In this document: positions 54,005 through 63,342 of the stretch, in pieces
Position numbering within the stretch: the first letter of the stretch is position 1
How the letters are laid out: the number at the start of each line of letters is the position of its first letter
NCBI GenBank assembly: GCA_965197495.1
Contig: OZ240210.1
Span: 7,254,001 to 7,318,000, forward strand
Reading direction: 5' to 3'
Length of the DNA: 64,000 nucleotides
Origin: SMYC01 sp965197495
Lineage (GTDB): Bacteria; Acidobacteriota; Vicinamibacteria; Marinacidobacterales; SMYC01
Made by a program: the position numbers and the translations under genes
Notes under the pieces: model-generated
Seen by the model: the letters and a program-made list of their open reading frames with translations, nothing else
Database searches by the model: none
What the model was told of the DNA's origin: nothing

Positions 54005-55572
54005 GGCGCAGCCTTCAGACGCTCCCGCTCGACGAGCATGCGCCGGAGGATTTTTCCCGAAGGTGATTTGGGGATCTGGTCGACGAACTCGACCTCTCGG
54101 ATTTTCTTGTGAGGAGCCACGCGCTCCGCGATGAAATCCTGAAGCGTCTGAGCATCGATCTCTTCACGCACGACGACGCAGGCCTTCGGTATTTCGCCCG
54201 CCCCTTCATCCGGTTTCGGGATCACGGCGACATCGGTCACAGAGGGATGCGTGAGCAAGAGCGCCTCGAGCTCGGCAGGGGCCACTTGCATCCCTTTGTA
54301 CTTGATGAGCTCTTTCAGCCGGTCCACGATGAAGAAATAGCCGTCTTCGTCCGCATAGCCGATATCCCCACTGTGGAAGAATCCTTCGGCATCGATGCAC
54401 TCCGCGGTGGCGTTCGGCTTGTTGAGATAACCCTTCATTACCTGCGGCCCGCGGATCCAAATTTCGCCTTCCTCGTTCGGTCCGAGCTCCTCTCCGGTGC
54501 TCGGGTCGACGATTTTGCATTCCGTGCCTGCGATACAAGGCCCGACGGAGCCAACCTTGATCTTCTCCGGGTCGGGCGCGTTGCAATGCGAGACCGGGCT
54601 CGTCTCCGTGAGACCGTAGCCCTGCAAGACGAAACAGTCGAGCCGCTTGGCACAGGCCTCGGCCACATCCTTTCCGAGCGGCGCCGCGCCGGACATGAGC
54701 CACCGCAGCGAGGACAAATCGTATCGGTCGACGACGGGGTGTTTCGCGAGCGCGAGCACGATGGGCGGCACGAGGTGCGCTGTCGTGACTTTGTGCTTCT
54801 GCATCAAACCGAGAAACTCCTCGAGATCGAACTTGGGCATCGTCACCACGGTGCAGCCTCGGTGAAGCGCCAGGTTCATGATCACGACCATGCCGTAAAT
54901 GTGAAAAAACGGGAGGATGCCGATAGCGACATCCTCCTCGCTCAGCCCGTCGCCGAAGGTGGCCTCGGTTTGCGTGAGGTTCGCCACCAAGTTCCGATGC
55001 GTGAGCATGACGCCTTTTTGGAGCCCGGTCGTCCCGCTCGAATAAGGAAGCGTCACGAGGTCTTCGGGGGCGATGTCGACTTGGGGTGCATCCCCGTCAT
55101 TGTCGAGTAGCGAAGCGAACGGCGTCGCGCCTTCGGCTTCTCCGAAGACGAAGATCTCCTCGACACCGGATTCCTTCGCCGCGGCTTTGGCCTTGTCGAG
55201 AAACGGCGGCACCGTGAGGAGGAACCGCGCCTTGCTGTCGTTTAACTGGCGGGCCAGCTCTTCGGGCGTATAAAGCGGGTTGATCGTCGTGCTCACGCCG
55301 CCGATCACGGAGACCCCGTGAAACGCGACGGCGTATTCCGGCAGGTTGGGACTGTAGATCGCGAGTACCTCGCCTTTTTTCATTCTCTTGTCGGAGAGGC
55401 CCTTGGCAGCTTTTTGGATCGCACCGTCGAGCGCGCCGAAAGTCAGGGTTCGACCGCTGGGCCCATCGATGAGGGCAGGCTTGTCAGCCCACTTCGCCGT
55501 CGGCTCTAAAACGAAGTCGGTGAGCGGTTGACTCGGGATAGACACATCGGTATGGGGGCTTCGAAAAAGCAT
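54001..55572 (-). CDS. acyl-CoA ligase, 4-coumarate/long-chain type
   Basis: ANL ligase of 523 residues, forming acyl-AMP then acyl-CoA. Motifs: LPYSSGTTGLQKGVMLTHRN, GYGLTETSPVSHCN, IWIRGPQVMKGYLNKPNAT, GFFHSGDIGYADEDGYFFIV and the catalytic Lys in IPKSPSGKILRRML. The ATG at 55572 follows AAGGAG; a longer open frame to 55845 is not needed. Its stop overlaps the start of the dehydrogenase pseudogene, so they formed an operon for acyl-CoA activation and oxidation. Intact, unlike its downstream partner. Substrate class is uncertain. Confidence 0.9.
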   Translation of the reverse strand: MLFRSPHTDVSIPSQPLTDFVLEPTAKWADKPALIDGPSGRTLTFGALDGAIQKAAKGLSDKRMKKGEVLAIYSPNLPEYAVAFHGVSVIGGVSTTINPLYTPEELARQLNDSKARFLLTVPPFLDKAKAAAKESGVEEIFVFGEAEGATPFASLLDNDGDAPQVDIAPEDLVTLPYSSGTTGLQKGVMLTHRNLVANLTQTEATFGDGLSEEDVAIGILPFFHIYGMVVIMNLALHRGCTVVTMPKFDLEEFLGLMQKHKVTTAHLVPPIVLALAKHPVVDRYDLSSLRWLMSGAAPLGKDVAEACAKRLDCFVLQGYGLTETSPVSHCNAPDPEKIKVGSVGPCIAGTECKIVDPSTGEELGPNEEGEIWIRGPQVMKGYLNKPNATAECIDAEGFFHSGDIGYADEDGYFFIVDRLKELIKYKGMQVAPAELEALLLTHPSVTDVAVIPKPDEGAGEIPKACVVVREEIDAQTLQDFIAERVAPHKKIREVEFVDQIPKSPSGKILRRMLVERERLKAAP

Positions 55573-55652
55573 CGCTCGCTCCTTTCGAGGATCGATGCGG
55601 AACACTAGCCTAGAACCCGGAGAACGGCAAGATAGAAGTCGGGAGACATCCG

Positions 55653-55745
55653 CCATCCCCACATCTCCTTTTCTTACACACCAGCGCGAAAAGCAAAGGC
55701 AAAAGGAGAGGTGGAGATAGGAGGAGAGGTGGGGATAAGAGCGAG
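55653..55745. repeat. dispersed inverted-repeat unit, second copy
   Basis: The arms CATCCCCACATCTCC plus TTTTCTTACAC and AAAAGGAGAGGTGGAGATAG, GAGGAGAGGTGGGGATAAG match the arms of the unit at 19874-19994 in the opposite order. Non-coding, upstream of the acyl-CoA ligase gene. Confidence 0.55.
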
Positions 55746-55802
55746 CGGTGCTCCTGACGCCACCGGCCGGGGTCGCTCCTATCAGACAAGAAACTGGAAG
55801 CT

Positions 55803-55866
55803 GAAAAAAGAGATCAATAACAAAAGCGTAACGCAACGGCGCCAAGTCGACCGAGGCGCAAAGGCT
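55803..55866. repeat. left arm of a GGCGCAAAG-type inverted repeat
   Basis: AGATCAATAACAAAAGCG, then GTAACGCAACGGCGCC and GAGGCGCAAAGG. The reverse complement of 57657-57715 on the other side of ISL3 copy 3 carries nearly the same order of motifs. The region 55573-55945 contains no gene, only this repeat, the other repeat unit and the ISL3 target site. Confidence 0.6.
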
Positions 55867-56428
55867 CGTATCCCAACTCTAAAGATTACGCAGGCCAATC
55901 CAAAGAGACGTCTTTCGGATCTCCTCTCATTTCTCTTTTTTTTTCGGTTCTCCTGTCGTTTCGGGGGATCTGATTTGTGTTGGAGGGCATGGCCTATGGA
56001 CGCTGCCGCGATTGTGGAAAACGCCGGAAACTCCGGGCGAGAGAGGCGTTTAGGGAAAGGTTGTGAGCACGTACAAACGTGGAGCGGCGTTTTCCACAAT
56101 CGCTTGGAAAACGCTTCGCGTTTCCCACGAGCGCCCACAGGCCCCTCCTGGTATATATACAAGAAAGATTAATTCATATGGAATAAGGAAGGGGGGGCTC
56201 GATTAGTGGAGGCTATGGAAAACGCCCTTCCAGGCTTCGAAGAGAACTCAGTCGTGAGCAAGGTCTGAACGACCAGAACCGTGGGGGCGTTTCCCACAGC
56301 CTCGTCTCCCGCTGAGGGGCAGTGGCATTTGGTGAGGCCCGTGGGTTGAGAGGGTAAGCCATGTGTAGACGCGCATCGGCGAGAACGCTAGAATCTTTTT
56401 TTCCGAAAGAGAAAAGAGCGTTCCCGCG

Positions 56429-57633
56429 ATGCGCGTTACTACGTTAGTCAACAAGCTCATCGGATTGCAAGGCCTGTGGGCCCGAGGTTTCCACTTCCAG
56501 GCGGACAAAGCCAGAGTGGTGGTGGATGTAGTACCACGGAGGAGGAAGCCTCTGTGCGGGATTTGCGGACGAAAGGTCCGCAAGAACAAAGATCGCTACA
56601 ATCGCTCTGGCGGCACTTGGACCTGTTCGGAGTCCGGACCTATCTTCGCTACTCGATCCGACGAGTGGTATGTCGGCGGTGTGGAGTGGTCAGAGAAAAG
56701 GTGCCTTGGGCCGACAAGGGAAGCCGCTTTACCAAAAGCTTCGAGCAAGAGGTAGCGTGGCTGGCACAGAGGACGGACGTCAGCGCCGTAGCGAACTATT
56801 TCCGAGTGACGTGGCGTTCGGTGCGACGGATCATCCAGCGAGTGGTTGCCGAGCAGCGGGATGAGCGGCGCGAGCTCGATGGATTGCGGGTGATTGGGAT
56901 GGACGAGATCAGCTACCGCAAACGCCACAAGTACTTAACCCTAATCGCAAAATCTTCGAAGCACGAAAACGCGAAACAGCCGCACTGGGCGCAGGCGAGA
57001 AGCTCGTGCTGGGGCACCCGCTCGCCGCCACTATAGGTGATTCTGCACGGTGTATGCAGAACCTGGAAAAGGTGCTATTCACGGGGCCAAAGACCTCAGG
57101 CACGGGTGATCTTTGACCGCTTCCACATCGTCAAGCATCTGAACGAGGCCGTGGATAAGACCCCGCGCGAGCTGGTGCGCGAGCTCAAAGGGACTGCCCG
57201 ACGCAACCTCAAGAACACCAAGTTTCCCCTTCTCAAGGCCAAACACAACCGCAGCGCGAAAGACAAACGGGTGCTCCGCGAGCAGGTGCGAGCTAATCGT
57301 CGCCTCTACCGCGCCATGCTTCTGCGCGACGACTTCATGGACCTCTACACCTACAAAACCGAGACATGGGCCAAGAAGTTTCTCCGAGGATGGCTGCGGC
57401 GCGCTATGAGCTCGAGGATAGAGCCCGTCAAACGCGCGGCGAAGATGATCCGCAGCCACTTCGATGGCGTCATCGCGTGGGTCACGTGGAGACTCAGCAA
57501 CGGCCGACTCGAAGGAATGAACAACAAAATCCGGCTGCTGAGCCACCGCAGCTTTGGACTCCACTCTGCCGAAGCTCTCATCAGTCTCGTCTACCTAAAC
57601 TGTGGCGGTCTCACCCTCGAGAGGATCCACTGA
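56429..57633 (+). pseudogene. ISL3 transposase copy 3, frameshift plus MITE insertion-deletion
   Basis: Sequence matches the intact copy except for one missing base near 56607 (CGCTCTGGCGG for CGCTACTGGCGG) and the replacement of about 170 bp by a MITE fragment between 56939 and 57099. The catalytic segment from TVVIDHLSG through AVSMDMWEPYI is deleted, so two acidic catalytic regions are affected. The C-terminal part to the stop at 57633 is intact. Confidence 0.92.
56939..57099 (+). mobile_element. MITE fragment inserted at TTAA in ISL3 copy 3
   Basis: Begins CCCTAATCGCAAAATC right after the TTAA (56935-56938) that exists at this place in the intact ISL3 transposase (12380-12383). It follows the complete MITE at 37990 to ACCTCAG, where both MITE and ISL3 share CCTCAG(A/G)CACGG. 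The right terminus is missing, consistent with a deletion between these short homologies. Confidence 0.9.
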
Positions 57634-57656
57634 AATGGCAGGAGAGGCTTTTTTTC

Positions 57657-57715
57657 TTTGCGCCTTTGCGACTTTGCGCCTTTGCGTTACGCTTTTGTTA
57701 ATATTGATCTTTTCG
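57657..57715. repeat. right arm of a GGCGCAAAG-type inverted repeat
   Basis: TTTGCGCCTTTGCGACTTTG, GCGCCTTTGCGTTACGC and TTTTGTTAATATTGATCTTTT. It mirrors 55803-55866 and shows that ISL3 copy 3 inserted into an older hairpin-like intergenic repeat. Repeats of the CTTTGCGCCTTTGCG type are common in many environmental genomes. Confidence 0.6.
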
Positions 57716-57732
57716 AGCCTCTATTCGTGCCT

Positions 57733-59116
57733 CTATACCATTGCGCGGCACGGCTCGGGCGGGCTTTCGAGAATCTCGACGAGCGTCTCGAGAGCTCGTT
57801 CCAGCCGGCCGACTTGGCGCACTGGCCCGAGGCAAAGGCGTACGGCATGCGCATTGGTCGAGCGGGCCGCGACAAAGTCTTCCGCTGGCGAGATGACGAC
57901 ACCGCGCATCCGCGCCTGGGATACGAAGTCATGTACGCACCAGGGCTCGGGGAGCGTGAGCCACCCATGAGGGCTCGCGGCATGCGCGCGATAGTCGACA
58001 TTCTTGAAGAGCTTTTTCGCGAGCTTCTGGCGATTGCGCACCTCCCCGCGCTTCCACTCCATCACCTGATCGGCCGTCCCGTCCTGGATCCACGCTGTGA
58101 CGACCTCCGCTGTTACCGGAGACGCGATGAACGTCGTCGCCGAAATCGCGGCGGCGAGCCGGTCGACCATCTCTCCCGGCGACAGAAGAAACCCGATGCG
58201 AAGGCCGGGCGCGAGGCTCTTCGATGTGCCGGTGAGGTAGAAGAAGTTCTTCTTGGTTATCGCATAGGCGCCGAGAGCTTTGATCTCGGGCAGAAGAAAC
58301 CCGTAGCTGTCATCCTCGACGACGGCGAGGCCATAGGACTCCGCGATAGCGGCAATCTGCTGGCGACGCCGCTCCGACATCACCGCGGCGGTAGGGTTCT
58401 GGAGCGTCGGCATGCAATAGAGCGCCTTCGCGTCCGTCGTCGCGCAAGCCGCTTCGAGCGCGTCGGCGCGGATGGCCTTCTTCGTCCATCGCGAGACCTC
58501 GCAGCCGGATGTGCAGGAAATTCGCGAGCGATTTCATCCCGCTATAGGTGAGCTCGCCCGTGAGCACCGTGTCGCCGGGATTCGCCAAAGCCGAGAACAC
58601 AATCGCCATCGCATGCTGGGCGCCGCTCGTCACGACCACGCGCTCCGCGGCGGCATCGAGCCCGGCGCGCTCGAGGAGCCGCGCGCCAGCTTCGCGCTGA
58701 CGGCATGTGCCGTAATGAGGTTGATAGTCGAGCGCCGCCCACGGGTCGCCCTTCGCCAGGACCCGCGCCATGCTCTGGGCGAGCGCTTTGCCTTTCGGAT
58801 AAGGGAGCAGGCTGTTGGTCGTCAAGTCGATTGCGGTGGGCTCAGGCTCCGTTCGCCGCAGATGAGACGTCTCCTGCTGGCGCACGAACGTTCCGCGCCC
58901 GACCTCGCCGCTCACGAGACCACGCCTTTCGGCTTCGGTATACGCGCGGGTGACCGTCGTCAACGCCACGTGGAGCTCGTCAGCAAGCTCCCTTTGCGGG
59001 GGGAGCCCCACGCCTTCCTGTAACCGCCCGCTGGTAATGTCCTCCGCGAGCGCGTTGGCAATCGATAGATAGAGAGGCGTTTCGGAATCTGTCAAGGAAG
59101 GTCGCCACATTGTCAT
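57733..59116 (-). pseudogene. MocR/PdxR-type GntR regulator with aminotransferase domain, frameshifted
   Basis: The N-terminal GntR wing-helix domain starts at ATG 59116: LYLSIANALAEDITSGRLQE, LPPQRELADELHVALTTVTR and AYTEAERRGLVSGEVGRGTF. A type I aminotransferase-like domain follows (VVVTSGAQHAMAIVFSALAN). Near 58469 the frame shifts by one base (GGCCATCCGCGCC), and the rest, with CMPTLQNPTAAVMSERRR, VEDDSYGFL and the PLP-Lys TGTSKSLAPGLRIGFLLSP, is in the next frame. Repaired length is about 460 residues, normal for MocR regulators that sense PLP or amino compounds. The regulated target is not obvious; the DUF4136 gene is divergent. Confidence 0.82.
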
Positions 59117-59285
59117 GGTTGCACCGTAACATTACCTCCATTAGCTCTCAAGGGCATATAACGTGAATCTACTAATTGGCTTATTTTCAATCACATGGAC
59201 CTAATCCATTAGATGCATACAATCGAGCCATCCAGACAGTTGACAGCGATTCGCGTTATAGAGAGACTGTGAGCGGGAGGAAGTG

Positions 59286-59798
59286 ATGATCGGTCCCGTT
59301 CTCACACTCGCGGCTACGTTGTTCGTCCAGACAGCCCAGAAACCGCAGCTACGACAACCTCTAAATCTCAACGGGCTGGACCTTACCGACCTCTCGAACT
59401 ACAAGACCTATGCCTGGAACAAGAAGCAGGTGCCGCTCGAGAACATGGCCAACCACTTGCGCATGATCAACGCCGTTCAGAAGTCGTTGAAAGAGCTGGG
59501 CTATCGACCCGACACCGTGCGGCCGGATGTGCGCGTCCAGTACCGCGTGGAGCTCGTTGAACACATCCAAGGCCGCGCCTCCCAAAAACGATCCGTTTGG
59601 GACGACGCCAACTCGTCGGTGCAGATCGATTTCAGCCGCGAGAGGCTCGCGAATATCAGCATCGAGCTCGTCGAAGCCGAATCGAACTTTCTCGTGTGGC
59701 AAGCGAAGGGGACCTACCCTCTCGACACACCGGACAAAGCGGAGAAGCAGATCAATGCAGCCGTGACGGCGCTTTTCGAGCAATACCCGGAAGAGTAA
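59286..59798 (+). CDS. DUF4136-domain exported protein
   Basis: 170 residues with the DUF4136 pattern: DLSNYKTYAWNKKQVPLENM, IQKSLKELGYR-like AVQKSLKELGYRPDTVRPDV, RVQYRVELVEH, IDFSRERLANISIELVEAES and a final AVTALFEQYPEE. The N-terminus MIGPVLTLAATLFVQTAQ is a weak signal peptide without lipobox Cys, although most family members are lipoproteins. The ATG at 59286 has a GGAGG site; an overlapping GTG at 59283 is less likely. Function of the family is unknown. Downstream, 59799-59906 holds no clear gene; the minus strand there reads VGLVAIRCWW before a stop, possibly the end of a lost gene. Confidence 0.78.
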   Translation: MIGPVLTLAATLFVQTAQKPQLRQPLNLNGLDLTDLSNYKTYAWNKKQVPLENMANHLRMINAVQKSLKELGYRPDTVRPDVRVQYRVELVEHIQGRASQKRSVWDDANSSVQIDFSRERLANISIELVEAESNFLVWQAKGTYPLDTPDKAEKQINAAVTALFEQYPEE

Positions 59799-59906
59799 CC
59801 CGGGAACAGTAACGAGGGTGGGCCTCGAAAACTTTACCACCAGCACCGGATCGCGACTAGTCCGACGAACCGCGGCGCGACAGCGCTTGGCGAGAGATCG
59901 ACATTG

Positions 59907-60137
59907 ATGCCGCTCGATGAGTGGCCCCGCGATCACGAGATGCCGATTCGACTCGGCGCTTTCTTTTTGGTCTTCGCCCTCATGGCGTTCGCTGAAATCG
60001 TTATCCCGCGACGCAAGCTGACCGTCGCGAAAACCGGACGTTGGGCCAGCAATCTCGCCCTCGTAGCGTCGAACACGATCGTGCTGAGGCTTCTGTTCCC
60101 GACCGCAAACGAGGTGATTCGATGGCAGGCGGGTTAA
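59907..60137 (+). pseudogene. N-terminal fragment of a sterol desaturase-family protein
   Basis: The frame reads PIRLGAFFLVFALMAFAEIV, IPRRKLTVAKTGRWASNLAL and TIVLRLLFP, which matches the first two membrane segments of sterol desaturase/fatty acid hydroxylase proteins. It stops at a TAA (60135-60137) before any of the His boxes. The start is uncertain (ATG 59907 or 59940). Confidence 0.6.
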
Positions 60138-60150
60138 CATAGGGACGCCG

Positions 60151-60402
60151 ATGTGGCTTCTGATCGCGGCTCTTTTTGGAGTCATCCCTAGCTCCGTCTC
60201 GTCTCTGCACAACAAGGACTCGGAAACCTGTTGCTCGAAAAAGGCGAGCTCGAGGCCGCCGAAGCGCTCTTTCGCAGTAGCGTCGACGCGCGCCCGAGGG
60301 AACCCCATTTGAGACGCAATCTTGCTCTCACGCTCGCGCGCCTCGGCCGTGAAGACGAAGCCCAAGCTCAGCTCGAAGCCGCACGCGAGCTCGAGAAATG
60401 AT
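60151..60402 (+). pseudogene. TPR remnant joined to a signal-peptide-like start
   Basis: ATG 60151 gives a leader MWLLIAALFGVIPSSVSS, but the recognisable tetratricopeptide part is in another frame: GNLLLEKGELEAAEALFRSS, then PREPHLRRNLALTLARLGRE and DEAQAQLEAARELEK to a TGA at 60400-60402. Both parts need a frameshift near 60210, or they are pieces of different genes joined by deletion. The TPR stop overlaps the next start by an ATGA, so both once formed an operon. Confidence 0.55.
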
Positions 60403-61294
60403 CGCGACCGCCATCCTCGCGGCTGCGATCCAACTCGTCGACGTGACGAGCGAAAGCGGCGTCGATTTTCGCCATGAGACCGGCGCCACCGGTGAGAAGT
60501 ACATGACGGAGACGATGGGCTCGGGCGTCGTGTTCTTCGATTACGACGCCGACGGCGATGCCGACTTGCTCTTCATCAATGGAGGCGATCCGACCGGAGG
60601 GCGCGCCTCGTCGACTTCCGCCGCGACGCTTTATCGTAACGACGGGCATGGGAGCTTCACCGACGTGTCGCTTACGGCTGGCCTCGAGCTCTTTACCGAC
60701 ATCGCGATACGCGCCGGCGTCGGCCGGCCATCGTTGCGCCGGCTAGGATTCGGCGCCGTTTTCGCGGACCTCGACAATGACGGACTGGACGACCTCATCG
60801 TCGCCAACGGCCACGTGCTCGACAACGCGGACGTTCTCCATGGCAGCGACTACGCCCAACAGAATCAGGTCTACCACAACGATGGAGGAGGCGTTTTTTC
60901 CGTTAGCGACCTCGACGCCGTGGGTGTGAGCCGAGGTCTCGCCGTCGCGGACTGGGATGGCGATCTCGATCTCGATGTCGCTATTTCGAGCTCAGGAGCG
61001 GCGCCGGAGCTTCTGCGAAACGACACGGAAGGCGGAGCCTCACTGCGAGTGCGCCTCGTGGGCCGACAGGCAAATCGCGACGGTACCGGTGCGGTCATAA
61101 AGGTCGGGTCTCGCCGGTTCGAGTCGGCCGCCGCCACGAGCTATCTCTCGCAAAGCGAGCACGTGGTGCATATCGGTCTCGGAGACGAGGGCCGCATCGA
61201 AGAAATTCACGTCACGTGGCCGAGCGGACACGAGGAGACTCGCGGACCGTTCGACGCCGGCACAACCGTGCTCTGGGTCGAAAGCGTCCACTAA
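60398..61294 (+). CDS. CRTAC1 family protein (FG-GAP repeats and ASPIC/UnbV domain), probably internally deleted
   Basis: 298-residue exported protein. A signal-like start (MIATAILAAAIQ) leads to VTSESGVDFRHETGATGEKY, the FG-GAP/VCBS calcium-loop motifs FFDYDADGDADLLFINGGDP, ADLDNDGLDDLIVANGHVLD and DWDGDLDLDVAIS. The C-terminal ASPIC/UnbV domain is AAATSYLSQSEHVVHIGLGD and HVTWPSGHEET. CRTAC1 proteins in these bacteria usually have 500-600 residues; the seam LTAGLELFTDIAIRAGV suggests the middle repeats were lost in frame. Function in bacteria is uncertain; these are abundant surface or secreted propellers. Confidence 0.8.
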   Translation: MIATAILAAAIQLVDVTSESGVDFRHETGATGEKYMTETMGSGVVFFDYDADGDADLLFINGGDPTGGRASSTSAATLYRNDGHGSFTDVSLTAGLELFTDIAIRAGVGRPSLRRLGFGAVFADLDNDGLDDLIVANGHVLDNADVLHGSDYAQQNQVYHNDGGGVFSVSDLDAVGVSRGLAVADWDGDLDLDVAISSSGAAPELLRNDTEGGASLRVRLVGRQANRDGTGAVIKVGSRRFESAAATSYLSQSEHVVHIGLGDEGRIEEIHVTWPSGHEETRGPFDAGTTVLWVESVH

Positions 61295-61336
61295 CACTAG
61301 TGCTCGAACCCGCTAACCCTGTCGGTGAAGTCCTAG

Positions 61337-63339
61337 CCCATGTTTACCCTTTATGAGCACCCTAACGCTCGTAAGTGACTGAATTCAAAGGAACGGGGGT
61401 TGAATTTCGCCCAAAACGTAGAGACAGAGATTGTGCTTTGAGCGCCATTAATACGTTGTAATCGTGGACAATGACATGTAGTATGCGTGAGGACAGGTTA
61501 TGTTCTTCCGCATCGTTCGGGCCGCAGGCGGCAAAGGGGTTCAACATGAGTATGTCCGCCTGGTCGAGTCGTATCGGGAGCACGGCAAGCCGAAGCAACG
61601 CGTAGTGTGCAACTTGGGGCGCAAGGAACTTCTAGTTGCCAATCTCGACTCCCTCAATCGGTTGCTTGGGGCCGGTGAACCGGCCGACACCGAGCGAGCA
61701 GCCGAGCAGGTCGCGGGGGCAGACGCGTGGGATTGGGGTCCGATGCTGGTGACGGCAACGCTGTGGCGCGAGTTCGGGCTGGAGCAGATTCTCGACCGGC
61801 TCGGGGGCCGCGGCAAGCGGGACGGAGTGGCGCTAAGCGAGCGAGCTTTGGTGCTGGTCGCCAACCGGCTATGTGCTCCGTCAAGCGAGCACGGTCTGGC
61901 GCGCTGGCTCGAGACCGACTTCGTCTGCGACCGGCAGGGGCGGCGGTGGGTGCCGCAGTGGCGCGATGATGGGGAACGGCGAGCGAGTCGCTCCCCGCGG
62001 GTTCGCGTGGAGTTTCGCCAACTCAAGCAATGGTACCGAACGCTCGACCAGCTGCATGCCCGCAAAGAACAGATCGAGAAGGAGCTGTTTTTGTGCTTGC
62101 GGGATCTGTTTTCGCTTGAGGTTGACATGGTGTTTTACGACCTGACGTCGACGTACTTCGAAGGTCAAGGCCCTCCGGGGCTCGGCGCCCACGGCTACAG
62201 TCGCGACCGCAGACCGCGTAACCGGCAAGTGCTTATCGGTCTGGTGATGGTGGACGGTTGGCCGATCGCCCACCATGTTTTCGCCGGCAACTGGCGTGAC
62301 GCGAAAACGGTGCCGCAGGTGCTCAACGATCTCAACGAACGATTCGGTTTGCACCGCGTGGTTTTTGTCGGCGACCGAGGGATGGTAACGAGCGACAGCC
62401 TGGCAGTGGTGCGCTCGCGCAAGCAGGGCTATCTCGTCGGGCTGCAAAGACGACGGCGCGAGGAGGTCTATCGTTACATCGAGCGCGCCAGCGGAGAGTG
62501 GATCGACTGCCCTGGTGGCATCACGGTGAGCGAAAAAGCCGAGCCACCTAAGACTCGTGTGCAAGAAGTCCGCTCCGAGCAGTCTGGGGTGCGCATCTTC
62601 GTCGTTCACAGCGACGAAAGGCTCGCCTACGAGCGCGGGCAGAGGCTGCGGGCCATGGGACGTGCCCGTGCGGCATTCGAGGCCCTCGAGCGCCGCGTGC
62701 GCGACGGACGATTGAAAGCCCCCGAGAAAATCGGTGCCGCCGCCGCGCGCATACAGGCACGCCACCACGGTCACCGTTACTACGACTGGGAGTACAAAAA
62801 CGGTCGCTTCCGCTTCTTCGAGCACCCCGTCAACCTCAAGCGCGAGCAAGCCTACGAGGGTAAGTACGTTATTCAAACCGAAGAGCAAAACCTCTCTCCG
62901 GTCGACGCCGTGCGCCTTTACAAGGACCTAAACGAGGTCGAGCGAGCCTTCTCATGCCTTAAGGATGTCATTGAGATGCGTCCCGTTTACCACCAGACCG
63001 ATGAGCGTGTGGAGGCACATCTTTTCGTAGCTACGCTGGCCTTCCTTGTGCATCGGGCTCTTGAGAAAAAGCTCAAGGTCGCCGAACTCGACCTGTCCGC
63101 AACCGAGGCACTACAAGCGCTACGCTCGGTCCGGGTCGTCGACTTACAGCTGGGTTCTGGGCGGACTAAGCGCGTCGTCACGCGCGGCACCGCTCGCGCC
63201 AACTCGATCCTGACTGCACTCGGCATCGTTGAACGCGACCCGCCAGCCTTCTCCGAGGAGGTGCTGTCAGCGTAGAGACAAACCGCCGATCTCGATCCTT
63301 TGTTTTCGATGACTTAGACACCTAAAAGGGAAACATGGG
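61337..63339 (+). mobile_element. IS1634-type insertion sequence, copy 2
   Basis: 2,003 bp like copy 1 (31700-33702). Ends CCCATGTTTACCC and inverted CCCATGTTTCCC; 4-bp direct repeat CTAG at 61333-61336 and 63340-63343. Inserted just behind the CRTAC1 gene, beside a small hairpin repeat. Confidence 0.92.
61500..63275 (+). CDS. tnpA: IS1634-type transposase
   Basis: 591-residue DDE transposase, almost identical to copy 1. The first Asp is in VFYDLTSTYFEG, the second in VFVGDRGM, and the Glu in LNEVERAFSCLKD. The C-terminal helix region EALQALRSVRVVDLQLGSGR is intact. Differences from copy 1 are few substitutions such as Glu for Gly in QH(E)YVRL and Arg for Cys in AAA(R)IQ. Frame intact; either copy could supply transposase. 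Confidence 0.9.
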   Translation: MFFRIVRAAGGKGVQHEYVRLVESYREHGKPKQRVVCNLGRKELLVANLDSLNRLLGAGEPADTERAAEQVAGADAWDWGPMLVTATLWREFGLEQILDRLGGRGKRDGVALSERALVLVANRLCAPSSEHGLARWLETDFVCDRQGRRWVPQWRDDGERRASRSPRVRVEFRQLKQWYRTLDQLHARKEQIEKELFLCLRDLFSLEVDMVFYDLTSTYFEGQGPPGLGAHGYSRDRRPRNRQVLIGLVMVDGWPIAHHVFAGNWRDAKTVPQVLNDLNERFGLHRVVFVGDRGMVTSDSLAVVRSRKQGYLVGLQRRRREEVYRYIERASGEWIDCPGGITVSEKAEPPKTRVQEVRSEQSGVRIFVVHSDERLAYERGQRLRAMGRARAAFEALERRVRDGRLKAPEKIGAAAARIQARHHGHRYYDWEYKNGRFRFFEHPVNLKREQAYEGKYVIQTEEQNLSPVDAVRLYKDLNEVERAFSCLKDVIEMRPVYHQTDERVEAHLFVATLAFLVHRALEKKLKVAELDLSATEALQALRSVRVVDLQLGSGRTKRVVTRGTARANSILTALGIVERDPPAFSEEVLSA

Positions 63340-63342
63340 CTA

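Larger units (their letters stand above)
55946..57648 (+). mobile_element. ISL3-family insertion sequence, copy 3 (defective, carries MITE fragment)
   Basis: 1,703 bp between GGTTCTCCTGTCG at 55946 and GCCTCTCCTGCC (inverted) ending 57648. The 8-bp target duplication is TTTTTTTC (55938-55945 and 57649-57656). The left non-coding end is full length and contains six copies of GGAAAACGC or GGGAAACGC in both orientations. The transposase is broken by a frameshift and by a MITE insertion-deletion. Confidence 0.92.

Noticed and set aside
59836..59906. Minus-strand tail ending VGLVAIRCWW before a stop
   Set aside because: Too short to assign; might be the end of a lost gene, but no homologous family is known to me.
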